A stretch of DNA of 64,000 nucleotides, taken from NCBI RefSeq assembly GCF_018314255.1, contig NZ_CP073066.1, positions 1,612,001-1,676,000 of the forward strand, given 5' to 3'. Below, in pieces: positions 34,889 through 43,597 of the stretch. Source of the stretch: Lentilactobacillus buchneri. Lineage in GTDB: Bacteria > Bacillota > Bacilli > Lactobacillales > Lactobacillaceae. The notes below the pieces were generated by a model. The model ran no database searches. It had not been told where the DNA came from and saw only the letters and a program-made list of their open reading frames with translations. The position numbers and the translations under genes were made by a program. Every line of letters begins with the position of its first letter. The stretch's first letter is position 1.

Positions 34889-36121
34889 ATGACAAATGTT
34901 CTGGTTATCGGATCCGGTGCACGTGAACACGCAATTGCAGCAACAATGTTAAAAAGTCCCCAGGTTACCAATGTCTATTGTGCTCCCGGTAATCCTGGAA
35001 TGAAGAAGGATAACATTCAAATTGTGGATATCGATGAAATGGACTTTCCCAACTTGGTGGAGTTTGCCAAAGAGCATCTGGTTGATTTGACGTTCGTTGG
35101 GCCGGAAGTGCCGTTGTCCAAAGGGATTGTTGATGCCTTTATCGCCGCTCGTTTGCGGGTATTCGGCCCAGATGAGTCTGCCGCCCGCCTCGAAAGTGAC
35201 AAGACGTTTGCGAAAGGATTCATGGCCCGAAACAACATTCCAACTGCCCAGTTCAAAACATTTACGACCTTTGATGATGCCGAAAAGTACGCTGAGAGTT
35301 TGTCATTGCCACTGGTAGTGAAGGAAAATGGTCTGGCCGCCGGTAAAGGAGTCACAATTGTGAAAGACTCAGCCGACCTGGCAGCAACCATCCAACACGC
35401 ACTTGATAAAGCCGGTGAAATTTTAATTGAAGAATTTCTGGAAGGTGAAGAATTTTCACTGATGCTGTTTGTTGGCGGTGACAAGAAGGTAATCTTTCCA
35501 ATTTCACAAGATCACAAAAAGATTTATGAAGGTGAAACGGGTCCGAATACTGGTGGAATGGGTGCTTATTCACCGGTTCCACACATCACCCAAGATGTTT
35601 TGGATGCCACAGTTCAAAAGATTGTTAACCCAACGATGGCTGGACTGGCGAAAGAGGATTTAGAGTTCGCCGGGATTATTTACATCGGCTGCATGCTGAC
35701 CAAACAGGGGCCAAAAGTGATCGAATACAACTTGCGGCTGGGTGATCCGGAGACCCAAGTTCTATTACCCCAGTTGAAGAGTGATTTTTACCAAATGACC
35801 TCTGATTTGATCGACCATCAAATGCCAAAAGTTGAGTGGCAGGAGGGTGAGTTCTATCTTGGCGTCGTGGTTTCTGCTCCAGGATACCCAACTTCGCCCA
35901 AGCAACATATTGCGCTGCCCGATGATTTACCACGGAATATTTTTTATGCCGGGGTAACAGAGGAAGATGGGAAACTTTACAGTTCAGGCGGGCGAATCTT
36001 TACGTTATACAATCATGCTTCGACTCTGGAATGTGCCCAGGCAAAAGTATACGCTGAGTTAAGCCGGCTTGATTTGTCAGGATTCTATTACCGAAAAGAT
36101 ATTGGCTTTCGAGATTTATAA
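34889..36121 (+). CDS. purD: Phosphoribosylamine-glycine ligase
   Basis: The 410-residue ATP-grasp enzyme starts NVLVIGSGAREHAIAATMLK. It has VDLTFVGPEVPLSKGIVDAF, the ATP-grasp VVKENGLAAGKGVTIVKD, FLEGEEFSLMLFV and EYNLRLGDPETQVLLP. It makes GAR from phosphoribosylamine, glycine and ATP. AAAAAGGAG precedes the ATG. It is the last purine gene, 492 bp from purH, and ends at a strong terminator. No separate promoter was obvious, so it may depend on read-through of the repeats. Confidence 0.96.
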   Translation: MTNVLVIGSGAREHAIAATMLKSPQVTNVYCAPGNPGMKKDNIQIVDIDEMDFPNLVEFAKEHLVDLTFVGPEVPLSKGIVDAFIAARLRVFGPDESAARLESDKTFAKGFMARNNIPTAQFKTFTTFDDAEKYAESLSLPLVVKENGLAAGKGVTIVKDSADLAATIQHALDKAGEILIEEFLEGEEFSLMLFVGGDKKVIFPISQDHKKIYEGETGPNTGGMGAYSPVPHITQDVLDATVQKIVNPTMAGLAKEDLEFAGIIYIGCMLTKQGPKVIEYNLRLGDPETQVLLPQLKSDFYQMTSDLIDHQMPKVEWQEGEFYLGVVVSAPGYPTSPKQHIALPDDLPRNIFYAGVTEEDGKLYSSGGRIFTLYNHASTLECAQAKVYAELSRLDLSGFYYRKDIGFRDL

Positions 36122-36138
36122 AACTATTTGAACAACAC

Positions 36139-36172
36139 AAAACGGGTATCCAGAGTTTGGATACCCGTTTTT
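36139..36172 (+). terminator. Terminator of the purine operon
   Basis: AAAACGGGTATCCA pairs with TGGATACCCGTTTT across a tiny GAGT-type loop, followed by T residues, 17 bp after purD. Confidence 0.9.
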
Positions 36173-36318
36173 GATTTTTATAATTTGAGTGTGGCTGGCC
36201 AATCTTACTAGCTTTGTCACAGTCAGTGAGCGGACTTATCAAAGTGATTTCAAGCAATAATGATGGCAAAAAAGACACCGAAGCCACTGGGAGTCGGTGC
36301 CTCAATCTGGATCAATGA

Positions 36319-37059
36319 TTATTTGCGCAGAAAAACCAAATTGTCCGCTGTTGAGTCAGTTTCACTAAACCGATAGTTGGGTGAATCGAAATCTTTCAGG
36401 TCAGAAATTTGTTCAACCTGATGTTCGGCCATGAACCGGACCATTTCACCACGCGCCATTTTCGCAAAGGTTGCCCTGGTTTTAATGTTGCCGTCAACCA
36501 AGTGACCAAAGGTGATATTGATGAAACGATCGGTTGGTTTTAAGAATTGGGTGACGGTCTTGGCGTATTCTTGGGAGGCTAAATTGATAATTGGTTGATC
36601 GTCTGCCAAAGACTGGTAAATGCGATCTCCCCAGTATTGGTACATATTTTTGGCAGGACTGATCGTTAACTTTGAATCCATATCAAAACGATAGGGAGCC
36701 ACGCCGTCAAAGGGTTTCAGAATGCCATAAAATCCCGAGAGAATGCGTAAATGTTCTTGCAGATAAGTCAGCGCCGCTGCACTCAAGAGGTCTGGCGCCA
36801 TGTACTGGTATTGAATGCCGGAGAAACTTAGAATGGCTGGGGTTAATCGATGATGCAGGTCAATAGTCTGTAATTGCTGGTAACTAGCTTGGGTCAGCTT
36901 GTCACTCGCATGCCACAACTTTTTGAGCTGGTCGTAACTCAGCTGACGCAATGCATCTAAAATTTCAGTCGTCTGTTTCAAATACACCGGCATTCCCTGC
37001 ACATCAAAATCATCTTGATTGACGACCATTTTCTTGGCTGGTGAAATAATGACTTTCAT
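36319..37059 (-). CDS. yaaA: Peroxide stress protein YaaA (DUF328)
   Basis: The 246-residue protein starts MKVIISPAKKMV, the YaaA signature. It has ILSFSGIQYQYMAPDLLSAA, ILSGFYGILKPFDGVAPYRF and NLASQEYAKTV, all typical of the family. YaaA limits iron-driven damage during peroxide stress in E. coli; the DNA-binding fold is known there, but its action in lactobacilli is assumed. It follows the peptidase gene with a gap of two bases and probably shares its transcript. Confidence 0.92.
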   Translation of the reverse strand: MKVIISPAKKMVVNQDDFDVQGMPVYLKQTTEILDALRQLSYDQLKKLWHASDKLTQASYQQLQTIDLHHRLTPAILSFSGIQYQYMAPDLLSAAALTYLQEHLRILSGFYGILKPFDGVAPYRFDMDSKLTISPAKNMYQYWGDRIYQSLADDQPIINLASQEYAKTVTQFLKPTDRFINITFGHLVDGNIKTRATFAKMARGEMVRFMAEHQVEQISDLKDFDSPNYRFSETDSTADNLVFLRK

Positions 37060-37061
37060 CG

Positions 37062-37940
37062 CTAATCATTCTCATTAAGCCAGCTGTCAAGAACGTTGAT
37101 GAATTCATCATGCTGATCCAGCAAAGCAAGGTGGCGGCTGTTGGCAAATAGATGCCACTTGGCACCAGGAATATGATCATAAACCGTCTTGGCGATTAAC
37201 GGGGTGCAGAGGTCGTCTGTGCCGTTGGTAACCAATACTGGGACATGAATATTCTTTAAGTCATCAGTGACGTCAAAATCGCTGATGGTGCCGTTCTCGG
37301 TAAACTCATTGGGGCCTTCGGCGATCAAACTGGCTTTTTTACCGTTGGTTGGCCGGCGGAGTGGTTCAGGCGAATTTTCGTCTGGATCATCCCAGCAGTA
37401 CATTTCCATGTAACGGTCATTGGCTGCGGCATATTTGGGGCCAGAGAAGTTTCCAGTCCGCTCTGCCTCAGCGATTGCCTGGCGATCTTCGTAGCTGAGA
37501 TATTTCAAGAGCCGGTGCTGTTCTTGAATCCATAACTTGATAGAAGATGGGGAGCCATCGATCATGACGCTTTTAACACCTTCTTGGCTATAATGAGTCA
37601 AATAAAGCATTTCCAGCATGCCACCCCATGATTGGCCCAGCATATGTACTTCATCCAAATGAAGATATTTTCTCAGGGCAATTAATTCTTCTGCCCAAGT
37701 CTCTTTAACGTAGAGGGATTCGTCGTCTGGAATCGACGATTTGCCGCAGCCAATTTGGTCATACATGATCAGTTGGCGGCCAGTCTCGGCATAATCATCG
37801 AGTAATTCGAAATAGTTATGTGATGAACCCGGGCCACCGTGAATCAGCAGCAGTGGGGCTTTTCCAGGTGTTTTCTCGCCAACGATCCGGTAATATGTTT
37901 TGTAGCCTTTAAATGGCATGTAACCTTCTTCAATTTTCAT
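37062..37940 (-). CDS. pepI: Proline iminopeptidase / prolyl aminopeptidase
   Basis: The 292-residue alpha/beta hydrolase has LLLIHGGPGSSHNYFELLDD with the HGGPG oxyanion motif. The nucleophile elbow is GQSWGGMLEMLYL, the acid lies in TNGTDDLCTPL, and the final His in ANSRHLALLDQ. It removes N-terminal proline from peptides in the cytoplasm and is a normal LAB enzyme of about 294 residues. I chose the ATG at 37940 by family length; a weak AAAGGA site lies 12 nt upstream. It is followed closely by yaaA. Confidence 0.88.
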   Translation of the reverse strand: MKIEEGYMPFKGYKTYYRIVGEKTPGKAPLLLIHGGPGSSHNYFELLDDYAETGRQLIMYDQIGCGKSSIPDDESLYVKETWAEELIALRKYLHLDEVHMLGQSWGGMLEMLYLTHYSQEGVKSVMIDGSPSSIKLWIQEQHRLLKYLSYEDRQAIAEAERTGNFSGPKYAAANDRYMEMYCWDDPDENSPEPLRRPTNGKKASLIAEGPNEFTENGTISDFDVTDDLKNIHVPVLVTNGTDDLCTPLIAKTVYDHIPGAKWHLFANSRHLALLDQHDEFINVLDSWLNEND

Positions 37941-38038
37941 TCGATTATCCAGTCCTTTCCAGTAAAAATCTTTGATTGGCATCCATTATACGCCAGTTGG
38001 CAGTCGATTATTAGAGGATTTATCATAATTAAGACAGT

Positions 38039-38148
38039 GTGGAAAAATAAACGCTTAGTTGCCAGAATATCAGGGCGTGATTCAAATATCCAGATTTTGG
38101 ATGTTTGAATCACGCCCTGATATGGCCGGAAACTGTTTATTTTTCCAC
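38039..38148. repeat. 110-bp nested hairpin element
   Basis: GTGGAAAAATAAAC (38039-38052) pairs with GTTTATTTTTCCAC (38135-38148). Inside, a 20-bp perfect arm pairs 38067-38086 with 38104-38123, and CCA/TGG close the tip. It lies between the HAD gene's terminator and the peptidase promoter. Length and nested form match the other large hairpins; its end sequences differ from the GAGCGCGAC set. Confidence 0.8.
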
Positions 38149-38170
38149 TATTTGGCTGGGTAACATAAAA

Positions 38171-38201
38171 GCCGGGGCAAAGCATTCACTTTTGTCCCGG
38201 C
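38171..38201 (-). terminator. Terminator of the HAD phosphatase gene
   Basis: GCCGGGGCAAA pairs with TTTGTCCCGGC (one G-U pair) around a short loop; on the minus strand it is followed by TTTTATG. It lies just past the HAD stop. Confidence 0.7.
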
Positions 38202-38217
38202 CCCTTTGTAAGTCGAT

Positions 38218-38853
38218 TTAATCATTGATTAATTTATCTCGTAATTGATCCACTGAAGTATAAACCTCACCGGGATTAATTTTCTCCAGCTCTTTGTGTT
38301 TGGCATTAATTGACCAAGCAGCCGAGTAGCATTTAATCCCAGCTTGCTTGCAGGCGACGACGTCGGTTGGAGCATCACCTATGTATGCCATATCGTCTTT
38401 GGTGGCGTTAAATTGTTTGATCATGTCACTAAATTGTTCTGCTTTGATCGAGCCGTCAGGAGATCCTGATAAGACAGGGGAGAATGCATCCGCCAATCCA
38501 AGTGAGTCCAGACTGACTTGGAGGCTTTGCTCACCCTTGCCGGTAATCATTGGCGTGATCACATCGCGGTCGTGGAGTTCCTTAATGAGCTTTTCAATTC
38601 CCTCAAACGGATGCCGTAATTGCAAATGCGCCCGCCGGTAGTTTTCGTGAAAGCTTTCCAAGACCTCATCGGAATAATCAGGGATCAACTCCTTTAACAT
38701 CCCAACTTCGTTTGCTCCAAAGGTGGCGAGGATGACCTGGTTGCTGATCCATTTGCCAGTATAATCGTGAACGGTTCTTCTAAACGAATCAAAGATTACC
38801 GGGAAAGTCTCGGCAACCGTTCCATCCATATCAAACGCAATAATTTTTTCCAT
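38218..38853 (-). CDS. HAD-superfamily phosphatase (Gph/PGMB-like)
   Basis: The 211-residue HAD enzyme shows motif I IIAFDMDGTVAETFPV (both catalytic Asp), motif II as VITPMITGKG, motif III Lys near GSIKAEQF, and motif IV AYIGDAPTDVVACKQAGIKC. The helical cap lies at about residues 15-80. ATG at 38853 follows AAAGGTAGG. Phosphoglycolate-type or other small phosphomonoesters are possible substrates. Its leader holds an 8-bp inverted repeat GAAGTGCA/TGCACTTC. Confidence 0.85.
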   Translation of the reverse strand: MEKIIAFDMDGTVAETFPVIFDSFRRTVHDYTGKWISNQVILATFGANEVGMLKELIPDYSDEVLESFHENYRRAHLQLRHPFEGIEKLIKELHDRDVITPMITGKGEQSLQVSLDSLGLADAFSPVLSGSPDGSIKAEQFSDMIKQFNATKDDMAYIGDAPTDVVACKQAGIKCYSAAWSINAKHKELEKINPGEVYTSVDQLRDKLIND

Positions 38854-39030
38854 TACTATTTTTGACCTACCTTTCGAAGTGCATGACCAGGATTCCCTGC
38901 CGGATGTGCACTTCATGACAGGGTTCCTAAATGAGCCTATACAACTATTATCTGCTACTAGGCACAATTATTCAAATGAATAAAAAAATCGCCGGCTTGA
39001 TGTCGACGATTTTTGAAAATTTTCATTGAA

Positions 39031-40281
39031 TTATGCCCGTTTTAAACTCATCTTTTTCAATCCTGGTAATGTAATCATTGTGATGAAACTGATGACGTAG
39101 AGGATTGAGAGAAAGCCCATGACAACCGTCAATGAGTAGTTGTCCATTAAAATGCCAATGACAACTGATGAGAAGCCCCCCACGGCACGGCCGATGTTGA
39201 CGATCACATTGTTGGCTGTCGAACGAATTTCAGTTGGGTAGAGGCGGCTGATAACTGCACCGTACCCACCAAACATGCCGTTTGAGAAGAAGCCGACGAT
39301 GGCACCGATAATGAGGAGCGAAATGGTATTGTGGGCCAGGGTAATTGTGAAGACCATGGCAGCCGAAGCAATCAAGAAGATGCCAAATGCTCGACGTGGG
39401 CCAAAGTAATCAAGGATTGAGCCGAAGGTAATCATTCCCAAGCTCATGCCGATGATAGTGGAAATCATCCACAGTGATGAACCGGAAACGTTTAAGCCAA
39501 GTTGTTTTTGCACGATGATTGGCAGCCAGTTCATCAAGCCGAAGTAACCGGCGATTTGAACGGTGGTCATAATCATTAAGGCAAAACTTTGATAGGCTAA
39601 TTTGGGTGAACTGAACATGTACTTGAAGACGGCGCTGGTCGTGGATTCTTTCTTCTTGGCTTCAACCTTCTTGGCTGCGACAAACTCTTCAGTCTCGGTC
39701 AAGTGACGACGGACAAAATAAGTTAAGACGACCGGAACGATTCCAACCAGGAACAATGCGTGCCATCCCAGATGTGGGATGACGATTGCGGCGGTGATCG
39801 CTGCCAGGATGGCACCGATTTGGCCGCCAATTGCGGCAACCGATGTCATCTTGCCGATTTGATTCTTGTGGAAGGATTCGGCAATCATTGAGATCCCGAC
39901 GCCATATTCACCACCGGCACCGATTCCTGCCAAGAACCTTAATATGTAAATCAATGTGATGTTATTGGCGAAGGCCATCATTGCGGTCGCAAATGCGAAG
40001 ATGAAGATTGTGTAGGTGAAAGTCTTAACCCGGCCAAAGCGGTCACCGATCAGACCAAACATGATCCCGCCAAATAACATTCCCAAGTTGGTAATTGAGC
40101 CAATCAATCCAGCAGCGCCACCGCTAAGATGAAGTTGGCCAATCATTGAACTCATTGCAAAAGATAAAAATAGCACATCCATATTTTCCAGCGCGAATCC
40201 AGAACTGGTAGAAGCAATAACCCATTTCTGATTCTTCGTAAAAGTATGGCTGTGCGTAAGTGCTGCGTTTGTATTTTCCAT
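39031..40281 (-). CDS. MFS transporter, metabolite:H+ symporter type (AAHS/NiaP-like)
   Basis: The 416-residue protein has 12 membrane helices. It carries the MFS motif A loop GLIGDRFGRVKTF after helix 2, RFLAGIGAGGEYGVGISMIA in helix 4 and VRRHLTETEEFVA at the central loop. The GAGGEYG form is typical of aromatic acid/niacin/sugar-type importers, not drug pumps. The ATG follows GGAGGAACGAAC. It is transcribed alone. The substrate cannot be fixed from sequence. Confidence 0.82.
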   Translation of the reverse strand: MENTNAALTHSHTFTKNQKWVIASTSSGFALENMDVLFLSFAMSSMIGQLHLSGGAAGLIGSITNLGMLFGGIMFGLIGDRFGRVKTFTYTIFIFAFATAMMAFANNITLIYILRFLAGIGAGGEYGVGISMIAESFHKNQIGKMTSVAAIGGQIGAILAAITAAIVIPHLGWHALFLVGIVPVVLTYFVRRHLTETEEFVAAKKVEAKKKESTTSAVFKYMFSSPKLAYQSFALMIMTTVQIAGYFGLMNWLPIIVQKQLGLNVSGSSLWMISTIIGMSLGMITFGSILDYFGPRRAFGIFLIASAAMVFTITLAHNTISLLIIGAIVGFFSNGMFGGYGAVISRLYPTEIRSTANNVIVNIGRAVGGFSSVVIGILMDNYSLTVVMGFLSILYVISFITMITLPGLKKMSLKRA

Positions 40282-40367
40282 GTTCGTTCCTCCAAATGAA
40301 TGCTCGCTGACATTCTTTATTTTTGCTGTTCACATTATTACATGGATGTTTTGGAAATGCAAGTTGG

Positions 40368-40733
40368 TCAATTAAGGATATCTGTGATTGTTTGCTTAGC
40401 TCGGACAAAAGATGGTGTATCAAGTACGCTCACAAATTCTGCATGATGACTTTGAAAGTCATAAGTAAAAAATTGAAGTGGATTCACAAAACCATCAATT
40501 TTGTCATTATTAACTCTGATTAAAAAGCCACTTTCTCGTAAGGAGTTATTCATTGCATGGGTTATGGGAGCAACCACCACCAAGTGAGTCATTCGACTGT
40601 ACCCTTGATTGCTTAAAACTAGAGCAGGGCGTCGCTTTCTGATTTCATGACCGACGGATGGATTGAAATCAATGTAGATGATGTCTTGTTGATTTGGGAC
40701 GTATGGGCTAATCTTTGGGGATTTCTCTGCCAA
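40368..40733 (-). CDS. mazF: MazF/PemK-family toxin (endoribonuclease)
   Basis: The 121-residue protein has the CcdB/PemK barrel signatures QDIIYIDFNPSVGHEIRKRR then PALVLSNQGY, followed by VVVAPITHAMNN and GFVNPLQFFTYDF. These are the substrate-binding loops of MazF-type RNases. The start is TTG at 40733, about 8 nt after GGGGG and 26 bp inside the antitoxin gene, so translation is coupled. It would cleave mRNA at short motifs when free of its antitoxin. Confidence 0.9.
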   Translation of the reverse strand: MAEKSPKISPYVPNQQDIIYIDFNPSVGHEIRKRRPALVLSNQGYSRMTHLVVVAPITHAMNNSLRESGFLIRVNNDKIDGFVNPLQFFTYDFQSHHAEFVSVLDTPSFVRAKQTITDILN

Positions 40734-40938
40734 CTAATTTACCCCCAAATTCTTCTGGTTGTTTTAAATCGTGTGATTCTATGAACGCCTCATTGTGGAA
40801 TGGATTATCATGCTTTGGGACATAAACAATTACCCCATCTCTACCCTGAAAAACATCAAACTCGTGTGCGATTGGCTTGATACTATTTGGTACAGTTAAG
40901 GTATTCGAGTTGCCAACTTTGCGAATTTTAACTGACAT
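40708..40938 (-). CDS. mazE: MazE/AbrB-type antitoxin
   Basis: The 76-residue protein opens with the AbrB-like swapped hairpin SVKIRKVGNSNTLTVPNSIK, which binds DNA, then an acidic tail (FIESHDLKQPEEFGG) to wrap the toxin. I chose the ATG at 40938. It overlaps mazF by 26 bp. A GTATAC-ACGAA-GTATAC site just upstream is a natural autoregulatory operator. Confidence 0.88.
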   Translation of the reverse strand: MSVKIRKVGNSNTLTVPNSIKPIAHEFDVFQGRDGVIVYVPKHDNPFHNEAFIESHDLKQPEEFGGKLVGREIPKD

Positions 40939-40958
40939 GGATATCACTTCCTTCTTTC

Positions 40959-40975
40959 GTATACACGAAGTATAC
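40959..40975. promoter_or_regulatory. Candidate MazE operator GTATAC-N5-GTATAC
   Basis: GTATACACGAAGTATAC at 40959-40975 has two palindromic GTATAC hexamers 20 bp upstream of the mazE start, giving both direct and inverted symmetry. Confidence 0.55.
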
Positions 40976-41060
40976 ACATAATGCATCTGATGTTCAGCAA
41001 ATATGATCACTAAGTTTCACTTGAACAACCTGGTCCATCGTGATAAAGTTATAAACAAAT

Positions 41061-41180
41061 AAAAGAGCTTTAATTTGGTTCAGAGAGGCCAAAAGCGGAC
41101 GACAATTAATCTAAGAGTCCGTGATTTTGTGGGATTTAGTACAGGGATGTACTGAATACACAGTCTCGGGCTCTTTTTCT
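41061..41180 (+). promoter_or_regulatory. PyrR-dependent transcription attenuator of pyrFED
   Basis: TTGGTTCAGAGAGGCCAA at about 41075-41092 has the CAGAGAGG loop that PyrR recognises, on a TTGG/CCAA stem. Downstream, AAGAGTCCG (41113-41121) pairs fully with CGGGCTCTT (41167-41175, one G-U), followed by a TTTTT run, and encloses AGTACA/TGTACT. With UMP, PyrR would favour the terminator. pyrR itself is not in the window. Confidence 0.8.
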
Positions 41181-41202
41181 GTCATTAACCAGGAGGGTAA
41201 TT

Positions 41203-41922
41203 ATGCGAGGACCACTTATTGTATCACTTGATGTTTGGAATCGAGAAGGCTTGTTCAAGATCATTGACCAGTTTCCAACCGACGAAGGGATGACCGTCAA
41301 GATCGGCATGGAGCTGTTTTACGGCGAAGGGCCCACAATTGTCAAAGAACTGCTGAACAAGGGCTTCAAAATCTTCCTCGACCTCAAGCTTCAAGATATT
41401 CCCAATACCGTTAAGATGGGGATGATGCAAATTGGTCGGATGGGCGTCACTTATACGACGGTTCACGCATTGGGCGGCTCGGAAATGATAGCGGCTGCCA
41501 AAGAGGGCCTTGAGCTTGGCAGTGAAGAAGCTGGGGTGCCGACTCCCAAGTTATTGGCAGTGACCGAGCTGACCTCAATTACTGAAGATGCTTTGGAAAA
41601 TGAGCAGAACTGTAAATTAGACATGGTTGATCAAGTTGTCTCCCTGGCCAAATTGGCCAAGCGATCGGGTGCCGATGGCGTTATCACTTCCCCGTTGGAA
41701 GTCAGTTCACTGAAAGAACAGGTTGGCAATGACTTCCTATATGTGACCCCAGGAATTCGTCCGGCGAACTTCCCTAAGGATGACCAATCAAGAACCGCAA
41801 CGCCTAAACAGGCCGCAGAATACGGCAGCTCAGCTTTAGTTGTCGGCCGGCCAATCATTCGAGCTGAAGATCCGGTTGCTGCTTATCACAAAATGTTGGA
41901 GGAATGGAATTATGCAAACTAA
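41203..41922 (+). CDS. pyrF: Orotidine 5'-phosphate decarboxylase
   Basis: The 239-residue TIM barrel starts PLIVSLDVWNREGLFKIIDQ. The catalytic Asp-Lys-Asp array is in FLDLKLQDIPNTV, and GADGVITSPLE and VTPGIRPANFPKDDQSRTA are the phosphate-binding end. It makes UMP from OMP. GGAGG precedes the ATG. It is first in pyrFED, behind the PyrR attenuator, and overlaps pyrE by 11 bp. Confidence 0.95.
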   Translation: MRGPLIVSLDVWNREGLFKIIDQFPTDEGMTVKIGMELFYGEGPTIVKELLNKGFKIFLDLKLQDIPNTVKMGMMQIGRMGVTYTTVHALGGSEMIAAAKEGLELGSEEAGVPTPKLLAVTELTSITEDALENEQNCKLDMVDQVVSLAKLAKRSGADGVITSPLEVSSLKEQVGNDFLYVTPGIRPANFPKDDQSRTATPKQAAEYGSSALVVGRPIIRAEDPVAAYHKMLEEWNYAN

Positions 41923-42559
41923 TCAAATTATTCAATCACTGATTGACCACCAAATTGTCAGTATCAATCTTGAAAAACCCTTCAGATACGCCAGCGGAAT
42001 CTTATCACCAATTTACACCGACTTTAGACTAACCATTTCGATTCCTTCCCTTCGAGATATGATTGCCGACGGTTTGGCAGAAAATATCAAAGAGAATTAT
42101 CCTGATGCCACCGTCATCGGCGGGGTTGCGACTGCCGGGATTCCCCATGCTGCTTGGGTAGCCGAAAGATTGAACCTGCCGCTGATTTATGTTCGGGCCA
42201 AGCCCAAGGATCACGGTGCCGGTAAGCAAATTGAAGGTCGAATTACCAAGGACGACAAAGTGGTTTTGATTGATGATTTGATCTCCACCGGCGGCAGTGT
42301 TTTGGGTGCTGTTAAAGCGGTTCGCAACGAAGGCGTCAACGTGATTGGGGTTGCTTCAGTCTTCACTTACGGGTTGCCGGACGCCGACAAGAATATTGCC
42401 GACGCTGACACCAAATTGGTTCCGTTACTGAGTTACGCTGATTTAATTGCCCAAGGCCACAAAGAAAATAAATTCTCAGATGAAGAGTATTCACGCTTAT
42501 CAACTTGGCACAAAGCCCCTTGGGACTGGACAAAACGGGAGGAAGCAAATGCAAAATAA
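41912..42559 (+). CDS. pyrE: Orotate phosphoribosyltransferase
   Basis: The 215-residue enzyme has [16 protein letters not shown] for orotate binding, [18 protein letters not shown], and the PRPP loop [37 protein letters not shown] is the flexible catalytic loop. It makes OMP from orotate and PRPP. The ATG at 41912 has GGAGG upstream and overlaps pyrF; its end overlaps pyrD by 11 bp. Confidence 0.95.
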   Translation: MQTNQIIQSLIDHQIVSINLEKPFRYASGILSPIYTDFRLTISIPSLRDMIADGLAENIKENYPDATVIGGVATAGIPHAAWVAERLNLPLIYVRAKPKDHGAGKQIEGRITKDDKVVLIDDLISTGGSVLGAVKAVRNEGVNVIGVASVFTYGLPDADKNIADADTKLVPLLSYADLIAQGHKENKFSDEEYSRLSTWHKAPWDWTKREEANAK

Positions 42560-43493
42560 TATCTCACTCGCCGCTCACATTGGCGACTATCAATTCGATA
42601 ATTTATTGTTAAACGCAGCTGGCGTTCGCTGCTCAACCACAGACGAGCTGAATAAGACCCTGGATTCAATGGCAGGTGGCTGTGTCACTAAGAGTGCCAC
42701 ACCAGAAGAACGGGCCGGTAACGAAAGTCCCCGCATGAAGGCATTACCGCTTGGCAGTATCAACTCGATGGGTCTGCCCAATCACGGGATCGATTATTAT
42801 TTGAAATTTGCTGAAGAAAATCAAGGCAAGAACGGTAAACAAGTGATCTTATCGATTGCCGGCTTGTCAATTGACCAAAATATTGAGATGCTCAAAAAAG
42901 TCCAAGAAAGTTCATTCTCTGGATTGACTGAATTGAATCTTTCCTGCCCAAACGTTAAAGGTAAGTCACAAGTTGGTTACGACTTCGATGCCGTTCGGGA
43001 CGTCTTAACTTCAACCTTCAAGTTCTTCAAGAAGCCACTTGGCTTGAAGCTGCCACCATACTTTGACTTTAACCAGTTTAATGGGATTGCTGAAGTTTTG
43101 AATGATTTCCCAATTACTTATATCAACGTTATCAACTCAATCGGTAATGGGTTAGTCGTTGATCCGGAAACCGAATCAGTGGTGATCAAACCTAAGGGTG
43201 GCTTTGGCGGCCTCGGTGGCGATTACGTCAAGCCAACTGCATTGGCCAACGTGCGGGCCCTTCGTCAACGCTTGAACCCGGAAATTTCGATCATCGGGAC
43301 TGGTGGGATCAAGTCAGGCATGGATGTTTTCGAACACGTCCTCTGTGGCGCTAATTTGGTGCAAATTGGTACCGCATTTGGTTACGAAGGCACACCGATT
43401 TTTGAACGAATTTCAAAAGAACTCAAAGATATCATGGACAAAAAGGGTTACAAGACGCTCGATGATTTCAGAGGAAAACTCAAAACAATTTAA
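42549..43493 (+). CDS. pyrD: Dihydroorotate dehydrogenase, class 1A (fumarate-type)
   Basis: The 314-residue cytosolic enzyme starts near [20 protein letters not shown]. The catalytic-base Cys is in [20 protein letters not shown], and the FMN phosphate site is [20 protein letters not shown]. The NLSCPN-x-GK-Q form is class 1A, the type that uses fumarate in lactococci. No electron subunit PyrK is beside it, as expected for class 1A. The ATG at 42549 follows GGAGG. Confidence 0.93.
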   Translation: MQNNISLAAHIGDYQFDNLLLNAAGVRCSTTDELNKTLDSMAGGCVTKSATPEERAGNESPRMKALPLGSINSMGLPNHGIDYYLKFAEENQGKNGKQVILSIAGLSIDQNIEMLKKVQESSFSGLTELNLSCPNVKGKSQVGYDFDAVRDVLTSTFKFFKKPLGLKLPPYFDFNQFNGIAEVLNDFPITYINVINSIGNGLVVDPETESVVIKPKGGFGGLGGDYVKPTALANVRALRQRLNPEISIIGTGGIKSGMDVFEHVLCGANLVQIGTAFGYEGTPIFERISKELKDIMDKKGYKTLDDFRGKLKTI

Positions 43494-43502
43494 GTATGAT
43501 TC

Positions 43503-43533
43503 AAGGTCAAGCCAGCAATGGTTTGACCTTTTT
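43503..43533 (+). terminator. Terminator of pyrFED
   Basis: AAGGTCAA pairs with TTGACCTT around a 12-nt loop, followed by TTT, ten bases after pyrD. Confidence 0.8.
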
Positions 43534-43597
43534 ATATTCACTAAAGCCAATGGTGCGGTAAAATTGAAACAACACCATTTTTGAAAGGAGTCATCCT

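Noticed and set aside
38875..38925. GAAGTGCA/TGCACTTC pair in the HAD gene leader as a T-box or riboswitch
   Set aside because: There is no T-box sequence or terminator, and the arms are only 8 bp; it is more likely a chance hairpin.
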